From NCBI GenBank assembly GCA_033795365.1, contig JARYGU010000034.1, positions 1-28,261 on the forward strand: a stretch of 28,261 nucleotides of DNA, given 5' to 3'. Numbering within the stretch: the first letter of the stretch is position 1; each line of letters opens with the position of its first letter. Source of the DNA: JARYGU01 sp033795365. Lineage in GTDB: Bacteria; Pseudomonadota; Alphaproteobacteria; Rhizobiales; Rhizobiaceae. The position numbers and the translations under genes are program-made. This document shows positions 8,012-15,849 of the stretch, piece after piece. A model generated the notes under the pieces. It saw nothing but the letters and a program-made list of their open reading frames with translations, was not told the DNA's origin and searched no databases.

Positions 8012-8051
8012 CGAAACCGTGGTGGCGAGATATCTCGCTCAGGCGGTTTCG
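8012..8051. repeat. 40-base two-tier palindrome between convergent genes
   Basis: Outer arms CGAAACCG (8012-8019) and CGGTTTCG (8044-8051) are perfect complements. Exactly midway lies a perfect 14-base palindrome, GCGAGATATCTCGC (8025-8038), with five unpaired bases on each side. It lies 23 bases after the hydratase stop and about 60 bases before the 3' end of the convergent cupin gene, so a bidirectional terminator or RNA-stabilising hairpin is plausible. There is no T-run. Confidence 0.5.
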
Positions 8052-8112
8052 GATGACATCGCGACGCCTATGGCCAACTGTCCTCAGCGACCGCGCGGGT
8101 TGCCTCCGCCGA

Positions 8113-8463
8113 TCAGGCGTCCGGCTGCTGCCAATGAGGATAGGTCACATAAGCGGTCACGGCCCCTGCCTCGTGGGAGCGGATCGTCACCCTGTCGCCT
8201 TTCTGCATGGCGATGATCTCTCCGGGGCCTGCCGTGACAGTTTTGTGGCCGTCCGAGACGGTGATCTTTCCTTCAAGGATCACCATCGTGTCGTGCACGG
8301 CCATCGTTTCTTCCAATATCTGGTCCGGCCCATAGCGCCCGAAACCGATGGTGACCGGCCCGCCGTGGCGCTGATCGAGGAGGTTGCCGGTGAAGATGTC
8401 ATCGTCCTGCCCTGGCGAGCGCTCGAATGCTGCGTCGGCAATGGTGAACTTGTGAATGGTCAT
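8113..8463 (-). CDS. Small single-domain cupin (EutQ-like)
   Basis: A 116-residue protein starting MTIHKFTIADAAF; AAAGGAG upstream of ATG 8463 decides this start over longer in-frame extensions. Residues about 50-110 form one cupin barrel (MVILEGKITVSDGHK, then AGPGEIIAMQKGDRVTI), closest in pattern to the EutQ-like ethanolamine-utilisation cupins. The canonical two-histidine metal motif is not obvious, so an enzymatic role is uncertain. It is followed on the plus strand by the 3' end of the hydratase gene and preceded on its own strand, 130 bases upstream, by an alpha/beta hydrolase. A shared transcript with that hydrolase is possible. No other eut gene is present. Confidence 0.8.
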   Translation of the reverse strand: MTIHKFTIADAAFERSPGQDDDIFTGNLLDQRHGGPVTIGFGRYGPDQILEETMAVHDTMVILEGKITVSDGHKTVTAGPGEIIAMQKGDRVTIRSHEAGAVTAYVTYPHWQQPDA

Positions 8464-8593
8464 GGACCGGCTCCTTTGAGATCGGCTTGGGGAACTGAAC
8501 GCGGCACGTCCCTCCGGAGCCAACTGCGGGCCCCGGAAAGGCTGGCTCGACTGAACTGCGGGACAGAGCTGTGCGCTCCGTCCCGAAGGCTCG

Positions 8594-9430
8594 TTATCTG
8601 GAGATAAACGCCAGAATATCCTCATTCAGTACGGCAGCATTGACCGTCAGCATGCCGTGAGAATAGCCGGGATATGTCTTCAGCGCTCCGCTCTTCAGCA
8701 GTTTGACCGATTTCAAAGCCGAGGCGGTGATCGGAACGACCTGGTCGTCATCGCCGTGCAGCACCAGCGTCGGCACGGTGATCGCCTTCAAGTCCTCTGT
8801 CTGGTCGGTTTCCGAGAAGGCCTTGATGCCGTCATAGTGCGCCTTGGCGCTACCCATCATGCCCTGCCGCCACCAGTTCTGGATCACGCCTTCATGGACC
8901 GTCGCGCCTTCGCGGTTGAAGCCGTAGAACGGACCCGCCGGGACGTCGCGAAAGAACTGCGCGCGGTTGCCGGCCAGTGCTGAGCGAAAGCCGTCGAAGA
9001 CCTCCACCGGTGTGCCTTCGGGATTGTCGGCGGTCTTCAGCATCAGCGGCGGAATGGCGGCAACGAGGACGGCTTTTGCCACCCGGCCCGCAGGTTCGCC
9101 GAACTTGGCCACATAGCGGGCCACTTCGCCGCCACCGGTGGAATGGCCGATGTGAACCGCGTTCTTCAGGTCCAGCGCCTTGACGACGGCAAAGGCGTCG
9201 GCTGCGTAATGGTCGATGTCGTGCCCTTCGGCAACCTGCTCCGAACGTCCGTGGCCGCGCCGGTCATGCGCGACGACCCGATAGCCCTTCGACAGGAAGA
9301 AAAGCATCTGCGCGTCCCAGTCGTCGGAGCTGAGCGGCCAGCCATGGTGAAAAACGATGGGCTGGGCGTCCTTGGGGCCCCAATCCTTGTAGAAAATCTG
9401 AACGTCGTCGTCGGTCGTAACAAAGCCCAT
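8594..9430 (-). CDS. Alpha/beta hydrolase, cofactor-free chloroperoxidase/esterase type
   Basis: A 278-residue alpha/beta hydrolase close in length and motifs to bacterial non-haem chloroperoxidases (perhydrolases/esterases). The nucleophile elbow is GHSTGGG with Ser97; the acid is within HGDDDQVVP (about Asp228) and the base is His258 in YSHGM. The oxyanion segment HHGWPLSSDDW is also typical. AGAAGGAG precedes ATG 9430, which rules out the 21-residue upstream extension. A hairpin-forming sequence (9469-9492) and a LysR-like N-terminal remnant on the opposite strand at 9578 lie upstream, suggesting that a divergent LysR regulator once controlled it. The natural substrate is unknown; halogenation activity in this family is largely an artefact of peracid formation. 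Confidence 0.9.
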   Translation of the reverse strand: MGFVTTDDDVQIFYKDWGPKDAQPIVFHHGWPLSSDDWDAQMLFFLSKGYRVVAHDRRGHGRSEQVAEGHDIDHYAADAFAVVKALDLKNAVHIGHSTGGGEVARYVAKFGEPAGRVAKAVLVAAIPPLMLKTADNPEGTPVEVFDGFRSALAGNRAQFFRDVPAGPFYGFNREGATVHEGVIQNWWRQGMMGSAKAHYDGIKAFSETDQTEDLKAITVPTLVLHGDDDQVVPITASALKSVKLLKSGALKTYPGYSHGMLTVNAAVLNEDILAFISR

Positions 9431-9577
9431 GGTGAGTTCTCCTTCTGACAGGTTGAGGGTGGCAGGTTTGCCGGCACGCACGGTGCCCGGCAATAATGTA
9501 AAGCTCGTGACAAGTGCGCGCCAGCGATCAGGGCATCGCGGCGACTGAGCGGCAGGCCTGGGGTTGAGATTGGAGGC

Positions 9578-9649
9578 ATGGAGACGTTCCGTGGTTTAAA
9601 TCAATATGTGGCTGCTGCTGACGAAGGAGCCCTGTCCAGCATTCCATGA
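9578..9649 (+). pseudogene. LysR regulator N-terminal remnant
   Basis: An ATG just after GGAGG opens 23 codons beginning METFRGLNQYVAAADEGALS and then stops. That is the pattern of the first helix of LysR-type regulators (M-x-x-F-x-x-L-x-x-F/Y-V-A-x-A-x-x-G-S-x-S), but the following helix-turn-helix is missing in all frames I checked. Its divergent placement from the alpha/beta hydrolase fits a lost regulator. The rest of 9650-9903 shows no gene. The evidence is a short match, so chance is possible. Confidence 0.4.
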
Positions 9650-9903
9650 CGGTCTCGGCGATAGCGCAGTAAGTAGGATATGCAGCTAAAGGGTATGAGT
9701 GTGTTCTTGGCTGGCTTTCGAGCTTTTAGGTTCGCCGGCAGATATGCTCCCGAATGCTGCCTGAGCCTTGATGTCATTTCGAACGGAGACGCGGTAGTGC
9801 ACCGTCGCGCGAAGCTGTGTCGCTGAACGCGGAACGCCGAAGGGAATGTGGCCCCTCGCGCCTCCGAACCGGCAGATCATGCAGTCGGATCGTCGGGCGG
9901 GAT

Positions 9904-10797
9904 TCAGCGTTGCAGGTCAGCCACGGGCGCAGTGCCAAACATGCTTTTATACTCCCGGCTGAATTGCGACGGGCTTGTGTAGCCTACCTCATAGGCCACG
10001 CGCGATACATTGGTGCTGCCTGCGGCAAGAAGCTTTCGAGCCTCCAGCAGGCGTATATGACGCTGGAAGGCCAGCGGGCTAAATCCTGTGACAGCCTTGA
10101 AGTGCCTGTGGAACGAGGTGACGCTCATGCCGGAAGAGGCCGCCAGGTCGGGGATGACAATCGGTTCGCTGTGGTTGGCGGCGAGCCAGTCAGCCGCCGC
10201 CTTGAGCTGTTGAAACCGGTCGTTTCGCCGACCGACCTGACGGAGCGTATCGCCCATCGAGCTCTGCAGCAGACGATAGTAAAGCTCGAACTCGTAGTGC
10301 GGGGCGAGAACGCCGATGTCATTGGGTGTGGCCAGGAGCCCGACGAGACGAGCGAACGCGTCGCCGACCGGTCCGTTCAGATCGCCCGCCGCAACCGCGC
10401 ATGTCCAGCGATCCTCCTGTTTGGGCATATCGAGCATGACGCGCGTGAGCATGCCGATATCCAGATGAAGGCTGATGCCGACGTAAGGGAGCTCGGGCGT
10501 CGCGCCGGTCAGTTGGTGGATATAGGGCAGGCCGAAGGAGGATGTCGCACAGGCACCCGCCAGCAGTTCGAAGCGATTGGCGCCCATGGTCAAAACCTTA
10601 GTGCCCCGTAGAACGGCGTAGAACATGGGTTCGAACACGGCCGGCGTGGGTAACGTGGCGCGTGTGCTTGTCCATAGCGTCAGGCGCGGAACGGAAGTCG
10701 GGAAGCCAACGGTTCCCCCATGTCGCGCAACAAAGGGAGCAACGTCGTTCAGTAGCTGAGTGGTTGGTTTCATAAGCTCGGCCATCATCCCGAGCAT
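9904..10797 (-). CDS. AraC family regulator with AraC_N (YqhC-like) domain
   Basis: A 297-residue regulator. Residues about 25-190 are the N-terminal AraC_N sensor (pattern VLRGTKVLTMG, then LPYVGISLHLD), found in regulators of aldehyde reductases such as YqhC. Residues 200-295 carry two helix-turn-helix units: IPDLAASSGMSVTSFHRHFK, then VSRVAYEVGYTSPSQFSREY. It is divergent from the SDR gene at 10971 with about 170 bases between, so that SDR and perhaps the following MDR gene are likely targets. The start is uncertain: no clear ribosome site precedes ATG 10797, and downstream ATGs (10785, 10770) could be used. It is related to the partial AraC protein at the right edge. Confidence 0.92.
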   Translation of the reverse strand: MLGMMAELMKPTTQLLNDVAPFVARHGGTVGFPTSVPRLTLWTSTRATLPTPAVFEPMFYAVLRGTKVLTMGANRFELLAGACATSSFGLPYIHQLTGATPELPYVGISLHLDIGMLTRVMLDMPKQEDRWTCAVAAGDLNGPVGDAFARLVGLLATPNDIGVLAPHYEFELYYRLLQSSMGDTLRQVGRRNDRFQQLKAAADWLAANHSEPIVIPDLAASSGMSVTSFHRHFKAVTGFSPLAFQRHIRLLEARKLLAAGSTNVSRVAYEVGYTSPSQFSREYKSMFGTAPVADLQR

Positions 10798-10808
10798 GTA
10801 GTGATTTG

Positions 10809-10871
10809 GAAGGATCAGGCAAGTCTCTGGGAAAATCGGGAATGTGGCCTCCGTCGTGTCTGCCTATCTTC
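10809..10871. promoter_or_regulatory. Candidate AraC inverted binding sites
   Basis: Within the AraC/SDR divergent region, GAAGGATCAGGCAAG (10809-10823) is partly mirrored by GTCTGCCTATCTTC (10858-10871), which reads GAAGATAGGCAGAC on the other strand. Both share GAAG, AT and AGGCA. Paired inverted sites about 50 bases apart would suit an AraC regulator, but the match is imperfect. Confidence 0.25.
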
Positions 10872-10970
10872 AGGCTCAACGAAGGAAACCTGCCATGATC
10901 CTCGGTACCCAAGAGGAATAGGCCTCCAAACCGCGCATCAGGGCGACACGATATCGAAAGGGTTCGGATT

Positions 10971-11711
10971 ATGCAGGAACTGGCCGGGAAGAATGCTCTG
11001 GTGACGGGTGGTTCGCGCGGCATAGGGGCAGCAATTGCACGCGCGCTTTCCGAGAAGGGGGCGAATGTGGCGATAACGTATGAGCGGTCGGCCGACAGCG
11101 CGGCGCAACTCGTTCAGGCGATCGAAGGCAAGGGGCGCAAGGCCGTCGCGATCCAGGCCGACAGCGCCGATCCGGCCGCAATACAGCGATCCGTGGACGA
11201 AGCCGTCCGCGCCCTGGGCGGTCTCGACATTCTCGTCAACAATGCTGCAATCGGCCGGTATAACAATATCGCCGATTTCACCGTCGAGGATCTCGACGCG
11301 CTGCTTGCGGTCAACGTGCGCGGGCCGGTGCTGGCGTCGAAGGCGGCCATTCCCCACCTCAAGGAAGGCGGCCGCATCATAAACATCGGTTCAGCAGGTG
11401 CGGATCGTATCGTCGGCGTACCCGGCACGGTCTACTACATGACCAAGGGGGCGCTTCAGGCATTCAATCGCGGTCTTGCGCGCGAATTGGGCGTTCGGGA
11501 CATAACGGTCAATCTCGTTCAACCGGGGTCGACAAACACCGACTCGAATCCCGAGACGGGCGAGTCCGCGGATTACCAGCGTAGCCTGACGGCCCTTGGC
11601 CGTTTCAATCAGCCGGAAGATGTCGCCGCCGCGGTCGCCTTTCTCGCGACGCCTGCCGCCCGGCAGATCACCGGGACGATCCTCACCGTGGACGGCGGCG
11701 CGCTCTCATGA
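10971..11711 (+). CDS. Short-chain dehydrogenase/reductase (classical SDR)
   Basis: A 246-residue classical SDR. The NAD(P)-binding motif TGGSRGIG is at residues 12-19, NNAA at 90-93, the catalytic serine at about 141 (NIGSAG) and the Tyr155-x3-Lys159 pair in YYMTK. The C-terminus ends in ITGTILTVDGGALS, typical of FabG-like members. The residues after beta-1 (ALVTGGSRGIG followed by ITYERS) are compatible with NADPH preference. It would reduce a carbonyl or oxidise an alcohol in the cytoplasm; the substrate is not predictable. It is divergent from an AraC regulator of the YqhC kind, whose relatives respond to reactive aldehydes, and is followed 130 bases downstream by an MDR oxidoreductase on the same strand. 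Confidence 0.93.
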   Translation: MQELAGKNALVTGGSRGIGAAIARALSEKGANVAITYERSADSAAQLVQAIEGKGRKAVAIQADSADPAAIQRSVDEAVRALGGLDILVNNAAIGRYNNIADFTVEDLDALLAVNVRGPVLASKAAIPHLKEGGRIINIGSAGADRIVGVPGTVYYMTKGALQAFNRGLARELGVRDITVNLVQPGSTNTDSNPETGESADYQRSLTALGRFNQPEDVAAAVAFLATPAARQITGTILTVDGGALS

Positions 11712-11841
11712 AAGTGAGACGGCCGCAGGTGCTCCATCGCATCGGGCGTGCGTGTGCTTGACATGCCTCAGAAACAAAGGAGCCTGGGTGGTTAGACACC
11801 TATCAAGCGAGCAAGCTTCCCTCATCAAAAAGGAAAAGCAC

Positions 11842-12798
11842 ATGAAAGCCGCAGTCTACGACAACCCCGGTCCTCCGACAGTCTTGAGATATGCCGATGT
11901 GCCCGATCCGATTTGCGGGCCAGATAATGTTCTGATTGCCGTCGAGGCGATTTCTATCGAGGGCGGGGATCTGATCAATCGCAGGTCTACGCCACAGCAA
12001 TCCTCCTGGATCGTCGGCTATGCGGCTGCCGGGACCGTGATCTCGGTCGGTGAAAATGTCCGCGACCGCGCAGTCGGCGAAAAGGTGGCCGCCTTCGATA
12101 TGCAGGGGTCGCATGCGGAGCTTTGGTCTGTCCCCGCCTCCCGGACATGGCTTGTCCCGGACGGCGTGGAAATGGCACAGGCTGCGGCGCTGCCGATTTC
12201 CTTCGGCACGGCCTATCATTGTCTGGTCACCAAAGGCGGCTTGCGCGAAGCCGAGACGGTTCTGATTCAGGCCGCCGCCGGCGGCGTTGGTTTGGCAGCC
12301 ATCCAACTGGCGCGTGACGCCGGTGCGACCGCCATCGCCGTGGCCGGTGGCAGGGAACGACAAGCGCGCCTGCGCAGCCTCGGCGCATCGCATGTCATCG
12401 ATCGCCTGGAGAAGGATGTCGTCGAGGAGGTTCTTCGGCTGACCGGCCGCAAGGGGGCCGACCTCGTCATCGATCCTGTCGGTTCGACTTTGCAAGCGTC
12501 CTTATCCGCACTCGCGCCCGAGGGTCGCCTCGTATTCGTCGGGAATGCAGGTGGCGGCAGCCTCAATGTCGACCTCTGGCAACCGATGCAGAACAATCAA
12601 ACGCTTCACGGCGTCTTCATGGGGCCGCTTTTCGAGAGGCCGGCCGTATACAGGACCGTCAGCCAACTTCTGGAGGCCGTGGCAGAAAGACGCGTGGAGG
12701 TCGTGATCGATCGTGTGTTTCCGTTGAGCGACGCATCGAAGGCACATGAGTATGCGGAGACAGCCAAGCCGCTGGGGCGCGTTGTAATGGTGCCCTGA
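11842..12798 (+). CDS. MDR-family NADPH:quinone oxidoreductase-like protein
   Basis: A 318-residue medium-chain dehydrogenase/reductase of the zinc-independent quinone-oxidoreductase type. The N-terminal GroES-like domain begins MKAAVYDNPGPPTVLRY, and the Rossmann motif is QAAAGGVGLAAIQLA near residue 150. The zinc-ligand cysteine and GHE motif of true alcohol dehydrogenases are absent. AAGGAAAAG just before ATG 11842 fixes this start; the open frame continues much further upstream but overlaps the SDR gene in another frame. It likely reduces quinones or conjugated enones with NADPH. Together with the upstream SDR and the AraC regulator it looks like a small carbonyl-detoxification module. 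Confidence 0.9.
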   Translation: MKAAVYDNPGPPTVLRYADVPDPICGPDNVLIAVEAISIEGGDLINRRSTPQQSSWIVGYAAAGTVISVGENVRDRAVGEKVAAFDMQGSHAELWSVPASRTWLVPDGVEMAQAAALPISFGTAYHCLVTKGGLREAETVLIQAAAGGVGLAAIQLARDAGATAIAVAGGRERQARLRSLGASHVIDRLEKDVVEEVLRLTGRKGADLVIDPVGSTLQASLSALAPEGRLVFVGNAGGGSLNVDLWQPMQNNQTLHGVFMGPLFERPAVYRTVSQLLEAVAERRVEVVIDRVFPLSDASKAHEYAETAKPLGRVVMVP

Positions 12799-12886
12799 TT
12801 CTTACATGATCTGACGATCTCAGATGCCGTTGCCGATCGCTAGGCGAGGCATCGCGGACGTCGTTGGGATGAGTGCCGCCGCGATA

Positions 12887-13783
12887 CTACGGGTAAGCTG
12901 TCTTCGGCAATGCCGGGCCATGCTCAAAACACTCGATCAGCATTTCAGTCAGCACCCGGACTTTTCTTGCGGGATGCTGCCCGGGCGGTCTGACGACATA
13001 TATTCCGGCCGGGGGCGGTGGATGGCGTTTCATGACCGGAACCAACGCGCCTGAGTCCAGATGATCCTTTATGAGGTCGTCAGGGAGCACGGCGATACCC
13101 AGACCGGCTACTGCTGCGACAGCGAGAGCAGCCCCGTTGTCGGCCTTGAAGCGCCCCTGCGGGCGAACGGTTATAATCTTGTCCCCATCCATCAATTGCC
13201 AGGTTTCCGTTCCCTGCATGAGAGCCTGATGGGCGACAAGCTCGTCCGGTGTCTCCGGAGAGCCATGGGTTTTGATATAGTCCGGGCTTGCGACGTAACT
13301 CCCATAGAGGGGACCGACGCGTCTTGCGATCAGGCTGGAGTCCTGAAGCGTGCCAACGCGGATCGCGCAATCGTAGCCTTCTCCAATCAGATCCACGAAA
13401 CGATCACTGTAACAGGTCTGGATCTGGAGATGAGGATGGCGGCGTGCCATTTGCGCAATCACCGCTGCGAAATGCGTCGGTCCGAAGGAAAGCGGCGCGG
13501 CGACCCGCAAGCGGCCGCGGAGCTCACCAGCGGGCACAATTGTTTCCCTGGCCACGTCGATCTCGGCGGAAACCCTGGCGGCATAGTCCCGGAAGGTTGC
13601 GCCGGCCTCGGTCAGGGAAGCCCCGCGTGTGGATCGGGCTAGAAGCTGGACACCCAGCTCCGCCTCAAGCCGCACAAGCCGTCGGCTGACCATCGACTTG
13701 GAGATGCCGAGCCGCAGCGCGGCCGAAGTGACGCCTCCCGCATCGGCAACTTCGACGAATGTCCGGAGATCTTCGATATCCAC
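12887..13783 (-). CDS. LysR family transcriptional regulator
   Basis: A 298-residue LysR regulator. Residues 1-60 hold the winged helix (DIEDLRTFVEVADAGGVTSAA, then LGISKSMVSRRLVRLEAELG), and about 88-290 the periplasmic-binding-like effector domain. The start is GTG 13783, set by GAGGAA seven bases upstream; no ATG is available nearby. It is divergent from the isochorismatase-family gene at 13937. A closely similar paralog lies at 15850 on the other side of that two-enzyme block but has a frameshift, so this copy may now carry regulation alone. Its leader contains the first copy of the repeated element described at 13787-13818. Confidence 0.95.
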   Translation of the reverse strand: MDIEDLRTFVEVADAGGVTSAALRLGISKSMVSRRLVRLEAELGVQLLARSTRGASLTEAGATFRDYAARVSAEIDVARETIVPAGELRGRLRVAAPLSFGPTHFAAVIAQMARRHPHLQIQTCYSDRFVDLIGEGYDCAIRVGTLQDSSLIARRVGPLYGSYVASPDYIKTHGSPETPDELVAHQALMQGTETWQLMDGDKIITVRPQGRFKADNGAALAVAAVAGLGIAVLPDDLIKDHLDSGALVPVMKRHPPPPAGIYVVRPPGQHPARKVRVLTEMLIECFEHGPALPKTAYP

Positions 13784-13786
13784 TCA

Positions 13787-13818
13787 GCGTTCCTCGTTTT
13801 GCGACACAGCTTAGCGCG
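13787..13818. promoter_or_regulatory. LysR leader element, copy A
   Basis: A 32-base sequence beginning GCGTTCC, with core GCGACACAGC, directly upstream of the LysR GTG start and within the divergent promoter region. Related copies are at 15815-15846 (minus orientation, before the second LysR) and 16751-16782 (before pirin). Copy A and copy C agree at 27 of 32 positions by hand alignment. Confidence 0.5.
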
Positions 13819-13936
13819 TACAAGGACTACCGCGTCACAAACGGGAATGACAAGTTTCGTCCCGCGGCAGCGCCTCGGAGGGCGCATGTCTTTTGAGCAA
13901 ACGCGCTTCAACAAACCGCCAACATAGGATGAAACC

Positions 13937-14596
13937 ATGACCTTTCGTAATGGCCTTGATTCACTTCTCCGCCCCGAAGATTCCGTCCTCGTCCTGATCG
14001 ATCATCAGCCTTATCAGCTCGCGAACCTGAACAGCCACGACCCGCAAGCTGTGGTCAATCTCACGACCGCGCTGGCGAAGCTGGCAAAAGCCTTCGATGT
14101 TCCGACCATTCTGACCAGCGTGATCGCGGCGCGCGGTGGACTTCTCTTCAAGCAGATCACCGACGTATTTCCGGACCAGGAAGTCATCGATCGCACCTGG
14201 GTGAACACCTGGCAGGACGAGAAGGTCGTGAACGCGGTCAAGGCGACCGGCCGCAAGCAACTGATCATCGCCGGCCTGTGGACCGAGGTTTGCGTCGCAA
14301 TGCCTGTGATCCAGGCCGCCGGCGAAGGCTGGGACGTGACCGTGATCACCGATGCGTCGGGCGGGATTTCGAAGGAGTCTCACGAAGTCGCCATCCAGCG
14401 AATGATCGCGGCCGGCGCGAACCCGATGACCGTGATGGCGCTCGCTGGCGAATGGCAGCGCGACTGGGCGCGCACCGAGCATGTCGAGGAGCTGACCGAA
14501 ATGCTCATCCAGCACTTCGCCGGCAGCGGCATCGCGTATCTTTGGGAGCAGCAGTTGCTCAACACCCCGGTGCCGACCACCAAAGGCGGTCACTAA
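13937..14596 (+). CDS. Isochorismatase-like cysteine hydrolase (YcaC-like)
   Basis: A 219-residue isochorismatase-fold hydrolase. The N-terminal VLVLIDHQPYQL gives the active-site Asp22, and IIAGLWTEVCVAMP gives the nucleophile Cys119. The order and the WVNTWQDEKVV segment match the YcaC subgroup of unknown physiological substrate rather than nicotinamidases. The family cleaves C-N bonds of amides or carbamates through a thioester. It is divergent from a LysR regulator and followed 180 bases downstream by an LLM flavin oxidoreductase. YcaC-type hydrolases are commonly induced by LysR regulators of this kind in rhizobia and pseudomonads; that link is from general knowledge, not from this sequence. 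Confidence 0.9.
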   Translation: MTFRNGLDSLLRPEDSVLVLIDHQPYQLANLNSHDPQAVVNLTTALAKLAKAFDVPTILTSVIAARGGLLFKQITDVFPDQEVIDRTWVNTWQDEKVVNAVKATGRKQLIIAGLWTEVCVAMPVIQAAGEGWDVTVITDASGGISKESHEVAIQRMIAAGANPMTVMALAGEWQRDWARTEHVEELTEMLIQHFAGSGIAYLWEQQLLNTPVPTTKGGH

Positions 14597-14777
14597 AAAT
14601 CCAACAGGGATGACGGGGTTCTCGATGAACGTCTCGCAAGAGCCCGGACGGTGCGTTGAACCTCGTCGTCCCTTTTCATGACAGGTCGAAGTATCTGAAG
14701 CACCGGCTTGATTGTGTGCATGATGCATTTCCAGCGTCAGTCGCCGGCGTAGGCCGACAATATTCAAGGGGCCAAAA

Positions 14778-15809
14778 ATGGAAATCGGTATCGACAGTTT
14801 TGCTGCCATCCTCCCGGATCCGACGACAGGCAAGCTCCCTTCGGCGACCGGGCGTATGGCCGCACTCATCGAGGAGGTCGTCGTCGCGGACCGCGTCGGG
14901 CTCGATGTCTTCGGCATAGGCGAGCATCATCGCGGCGAGTTTCTCGATTCCGCGCCGGCTGTCATTCTGGCCGCAGCCGCGGCCCGGACCGGCCGGATCA
15001 GATTGACGAGCGCGGTGACCGTTCTGAGCGCCGCCGACCCGGTGCGGGTTTTTCAGGAATTCGCAACGCTCGATCTGATTTCCAAAGGCCGTGCGGAAGT
15101 CGTTGTCGGCCGAGGTTCGTTCGTCGAGGCCTACCCGCTCTTCGGTCTGGATACGCGGGACTATGACGACCTTTTCGCGGAGAAGCTCGATCTGTTTCTC
15201 AAGCTTGGCGAGGCGACAAAAATTACATGGGAAGGTCGCTTCCGTCCGGCTCTCAATGGACAAGGTGTTTTCCCGCGTCCGCATCAGCCACGGCTCCCAG
15301 TATGGATCGGGGTCGGCGGCACGCCGCAATCCTTCGCCCGCGCCGGTGCGCTTGGCCTTCCGCTGATGATCGCAATCATCGGGGGCAGCTTCGAGCGCTT
15401 CCGTCCGCTTGTCGATCTCTATCGCGAAGCCGGCAGCCGCGCGGGACATAGTCCCGACGTGCTCAAGGTGGGCGTCCACGCGATGGGCTTTGTGGGAGAA
15501 ACAGACACTGCAGCGAAGAACGCCTTCTTTCCCGGCTGGGCGCATCTGACAACGAAGATCGGTCGCGAACGCGGCTGGTCACCGCCGACGCGCCAGCAGT
15601 TCGAAGATATGGCAGGTCCGGAGGGCGCATTCTTTGTCGGTGACCCGAAGACGGTCGCAGCCAAGATGCTGCAGGCCAGCGAGACGCTTGGCGGCGTTTC
15701 GCGCATCACCTTCCAGATGAGCACCGCCTCTCTCGACACGGCAGCGATGAAGACATCGATCGAACTTCTCGGCACCGAAGTCGCGCCAATCGTGAGGGCG
15801 GCGCGATAG
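14778..15809 (+). CDS. LLM class flavin-dependent oxidoreductase (luciferase-like)
   Basis: A 343-residue single-domain luciferase-like TIM-barrel protein. Typical segments are VFGIGEHHRGEF (about 44-55), RIRLTSAVTVLSAADPVRVFQEFATLD (74-100), GRAEVVVGRGSF and PVWIGVGGTPQSF. Members use FMNH2 or F420 to oxidise small organics. The sequence fits the FMN-type group seen in Rhizobiales; the substrate is unknown. AAGGGG precedes ATG 14778. It follows the YcaC-like hydrolase, with which it may share a transcript, and is followed after 40 bases by a frameshifted LysR gene on the same strand. Confidence 0.9.
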   Translation: MEIGIDSFAAILPDPTTGKLPSATGRMAALIEEVVVADRVGLDVFGIGEHHRGEFLDSAPAVILAAAAARTGRIRLTSAVTVLSAADPVRVFQEFATLDLISKGRAEVVVGRGSFVEAYPLFGLDTRDYDDLFAEKLDLFLKLGEATKITWEGRFRPALNGQGVFPRPHQPRLPVWIGVGGTPQSFARAGALGLPLMIAIIGGSFERFRPLVDLYREAGSRAGHSPDVLKVGVHAMGFVGETDTAAKNAFFPGWAHLTTKIGRERGWSPPTRQQFEDMAGPEGAFFVGDPKTVAAKMLQASETLGGVSRITFQMSTASLDTAAMKTSIELLGTEVAPIVRAAR

Positions 15810-15814
15810 GCATG

Positions 15815-15846
15815 GAGGCGAGGCCGTATCGCAAAGCGGGGAACGC
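15815..15846. promoter_or_regulatory. LysR leader element, copy B (minus orientation)
   Basis: Read on the minus strand, the first 24 bases match copy A at 20 positions, including GCGTTCC and TTTGCGA. It lies immediately before the TTG start of the second LysR gene, so part of the likeness is the shared ribosome-site region of paralogous genes. Confidence 0.4.
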
Positions 15847-15849
15847 CAA

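Noticed and set aside
11596..11841. An upstream extension of the MDR oxidoreductase
   Set aside because: It overlaps the SDR 3' end, and the family N-terminus MKAAVY with a ribosome site begins at 11842.
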